Under the pieces are notes generated by a model, which worked only from the letters and a program-made list of their open reading frames with translations, did no database searches and was not told where the DNA came from. Shown piece by piece: positions 62,872 to 64,000 of a stretch of DNA of 64,000 nt. Both the position numbers and the translations under genes were made by a program. The stretch comes from Cellulomonas sp. Root930 (GTDB lineage Bacteria; Actinomycetota; Actinomycetes; Actinomycetales; Cellulomonadaceae): NCBI GenBank assembly GCA_001429255.1, contig LMJI01000002.1, positions 62,001-126,000 of the forward strand. The letters run 5' to 3'. Positions within the stretch are counted from its first letter, which is position 1, and each line of letters begins with the position of its first letter.

Positions 62872-62877
62872 GGCGAC

Positions 62878-63834
62878 ATGCTCCGATCCGTGGCCGCCAT
62901 CGCCCTGCCGAACGTCGCCCCCTTCGAGCTCGGGGTCGCCTGCGAGGTCTTCGGCATCGACCGCCGCGACACCGGCGGGCCGGCGTTCGACTTCACCATC
63001 TGCGGCATCGAGCCCGGCGTCGTGCCGACGAAGGGGGCCGGGTACTCCATCGTCGTGGAGCACGGCCTGGAGGCCACGCGCGACGTCGACCTCGTGATCG
63101 TCCCTGCCTACGGGGACACCGACGACGTGCCCGAGGTGGTGCTCGACGCCCTGCGGGCGGCGCACGAGCGCGGTGCCTGGGTGCTCAGCATCTGCAGCGG
63201 GTCGTTCGCGCTCGGCTACGCCGGCCTGCTCGACGGACGCCAGTGCACGACGCACTGGATGTACACCGAGGAGATGAGCCGGAGGTTCCCGCAGGCGCGG
63301 CTCAACCCCGCCGTCCTCTACGTCGACGACGAGCACGTCATCACCAGCGCCGGCACGGCCGCCGGCATCGACGCCTGCCTGCACCTGGTCCGCCGCGAGC
63401 TCGGCGCCGCGGCGGCGTCGGCGATCGCCCGTCGGATGGTCGTCCCCCCGCACCGTGACGGCGGACAGGCGCAGTACGTCGACACCCCGCTGCCCTGCGA
63501 CGCCGACACGCTGGCCCCGCTGCTCGCGTGGATGATGGAGAACCTCGAGGAGGAGCTCAGCGTGCCGGACCTGGCCGCCCGCGCGTTCGTCTCCGAGCGG
63601 ACGTTCGCCCGCCGGTTCCGGGCCGAGACGGGGACGACGCCCGCCGCGTGGGTCACCCGGCAGCGCGTGGTCCGGGCGCAGGAGATGCTCGAACGCTCCG
63701 ACGCGAGCATCGAGGAGATCGCCCGGCTGTGCGGGTTCGGCACCGCCGCGGTGCTCCGGCACCACTTCGCCCGGACGCTCGGCACCAGCCCGCAGGCGTA
63801 CCGCCGCACGTTCGCCCCCGCACCGGTCGGCTGA
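62878..63834 (+). CDS. GlxA family AraC-type transcriptional regulator
   Basis: 318 residues: an N-terminal DJ-1/PfpI domain (~1-190; LSICSGSFALGYAGLLDGR holds the nucleophile-elbow Cys) and a C-terminal AraC HTH pair (~215-315; VPDLAARAFVSERTFARRFR and IEEIARLCGFGTAAVLRHHF). Such proteins sense an unknown small molecule through the DJ-1 domain. The start is set by the leaderless promoter. The upstream repeats suggest autoregulation. Confidence 0.92.
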   Translation: MLRSVAAIALPNVAPFELGVACEVFGIDRRDTGGPAFDFTICGIEPGVVPTKGAGYSIVVEHGLEATRDVDLVIVPAYGDTDDVPEVVLDALRAAHERGAWVLSICSGSFALGYAGLLDGRQCTTHWMYTEEMSRRFPQARLNPAVLYVDDEHVITSAGTAAGIDACLHLVRRELGAAAASAIARRMVVPPHRDGGQAQYVDTPLPCDADTLAPLLAWMMENLEEELSVPDLAARAFVSERTFARRFRAETGTTPAAWVTRQRVVRAQEMLERSDASIEEIARLCGFGTAAVLRHHFARTLGTSPQAYRRTFAPAPVG

Positions 63835-63840
63835 GACGAC

Positions 63841-63872
63841 GAGAGCCGCACCCCGGCGGGGGTGCGGCTCTC
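63841..63872. terminator. Bidirectional terminator between the AraC-type gene and kgd
   Basis: 14-bp perfect stem GAGAGCCGCACCCC / GGGGTGCGGCTCTC with a four-base loop between convergent genes. Confidence 0.8.
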
Positions 63873-63885
63873 GGTCGGCCAGAGG

Positions 63886-64000
63886 TCAGCGCTCGAAGGC
63901 CGTCTCGACGAGATGGGCCTGCTGCGCCTGGTGCTTCTTGGCGGACCCGGCAGCCGGCGACGCCGACTCCTTGCGGGACACCACCCGGAGCGTGCGGCTC
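63886..64000 (-). CDS. kgd: Multifunctional 2-oxoglutarate metabolism enzyme, C-terminus (partial)
   Basis: Last 37 residues, ending RVVSRKESASPAAGSAKKHQ...LVETAFER. The RVVSR-x-x-SASPA-x-GSAK tail is that of actinobacterial Kgd/OdhA/SucA (E1 of 2-oxoglutarate dehydrogenase fused to a succinyltransferase domain). The rest lies right of the window; the reading frame exits at base 63999. Confidence 0.75.
   Translation of the reverse strand, partial: SRTLRVVSRKESASPAAGSAKKHQAQQAHLVETAFER

Overview
The window looks like a stretch of chromosome from a high-GC actinomycete, most likely Cellulomonas or a close relative in the Micrococcales (inference). The signs are: very GC-rich coding sequence with short gaps and many ATGA/TGATG start-stop overlaps; actinobacterial marker genes (a SigR/RsrA redox pair, the 24-residue ribosomal protein bL37, a DUF3516 Ski2-like helicase, and the C-terminus of the multifunctional 2-oxoglutarate enzyme Kgd); sugar importers without their own ATPase; and plant-polysaccharide enzymes, including a pectate lyase carrying a ricin-type lectin domain. 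At least thirteen genes and one leader peptide have a TANNNT -10 hexamer 6-7 bases before the start codon, the arrangement expected of leaderless transcripts. No tRNA, rRNA, CRISPR array, insertion sequence or prophage was seen.

Layout. 1-4760: the end of a sugar ABC importer operon plus a GH3 glycosidase. 4828-5514: a small membrane protein and XRE-type regulator behind twin palindromes. 5577-7307: ilvD. 7364-15658: a divergent alpha-galactoside/alpha-glucoside locus, with GH36 galactosidase, binding protein and two permeases leftward, and a ROK regulator and GH13 glucosidase rightward. 15737-17079: two small genes. 17153-27352: a branched-chain amino-acid block (leader peptide-ilvB-ilvN-ilvC, leuB, ilvE, leader peptide-cimA) with a few unrelated genes between. 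27441-37900: housekeeping and small membrane genes (lipoate ligase, two DUF202 proteins, YggS, YbaK, YccF, helicase, RNase HI, MpaB-like and GATase proteins). 38229-39647: pectate lyase. 39753-42382: a ferric-reductase-like / FMN-binding / ApbE flavin-transfer operon, followed by a deletion scar of a two-component system. 43318-57810: DNA-repair-annotated protein, ECF sigma factor with membrane partner, acyltransferase, methyltransferases, FAH hydrolase, gltX, hisN, rsgA, aroA, ferritin. 57850-58958: sigR-rsrA. 59030-60299: bL37 and a PilT-type ATPase. 60361-61876: DUF4097-PadR pair. 61897-63834: SGNH-like protein, tiny membrane protein, GlxA/AraC regulator. 63886-end: tail of kgd.

How the genes work together. 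ilvD, ilvBNC, leuB, ilvE and cimA supply most of valine/leucine/isoleucine synthesis. CimA (citramalate synthase) suggests isoleucine made from pyruvate rather than threonine. Both ilvB and cimA are preceded by short leader peptides (ILLVVL and LII cores, rich in codons that are rare in this GC range) and rho-independent terminators, so both look attenuator-controlled. Several other small circuits can be read from DNA sites next to their likely regulator genes: twin palindromes for the XRE regulator, three CGCGATAT boxes for PadR, three 19-bp-phased GGCAGAA repeats for the AraC-type gene, and a GGGAAT-N18-GTT promoter in front of sigR.

The most notable points are (i) a predicted long SigR' isoform with a 59-residue N-terminal extension made from the SigR-type promoter, (ii) the isoleucine leader of cimA, and (iii) an in-frame fusion joining the first ~20 residues of a response regulator to the last ~55 of its histidine kinase, next to the flavin operon that the lost system probably controlled. 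I did not find a convincing wholly new multi-gene system.
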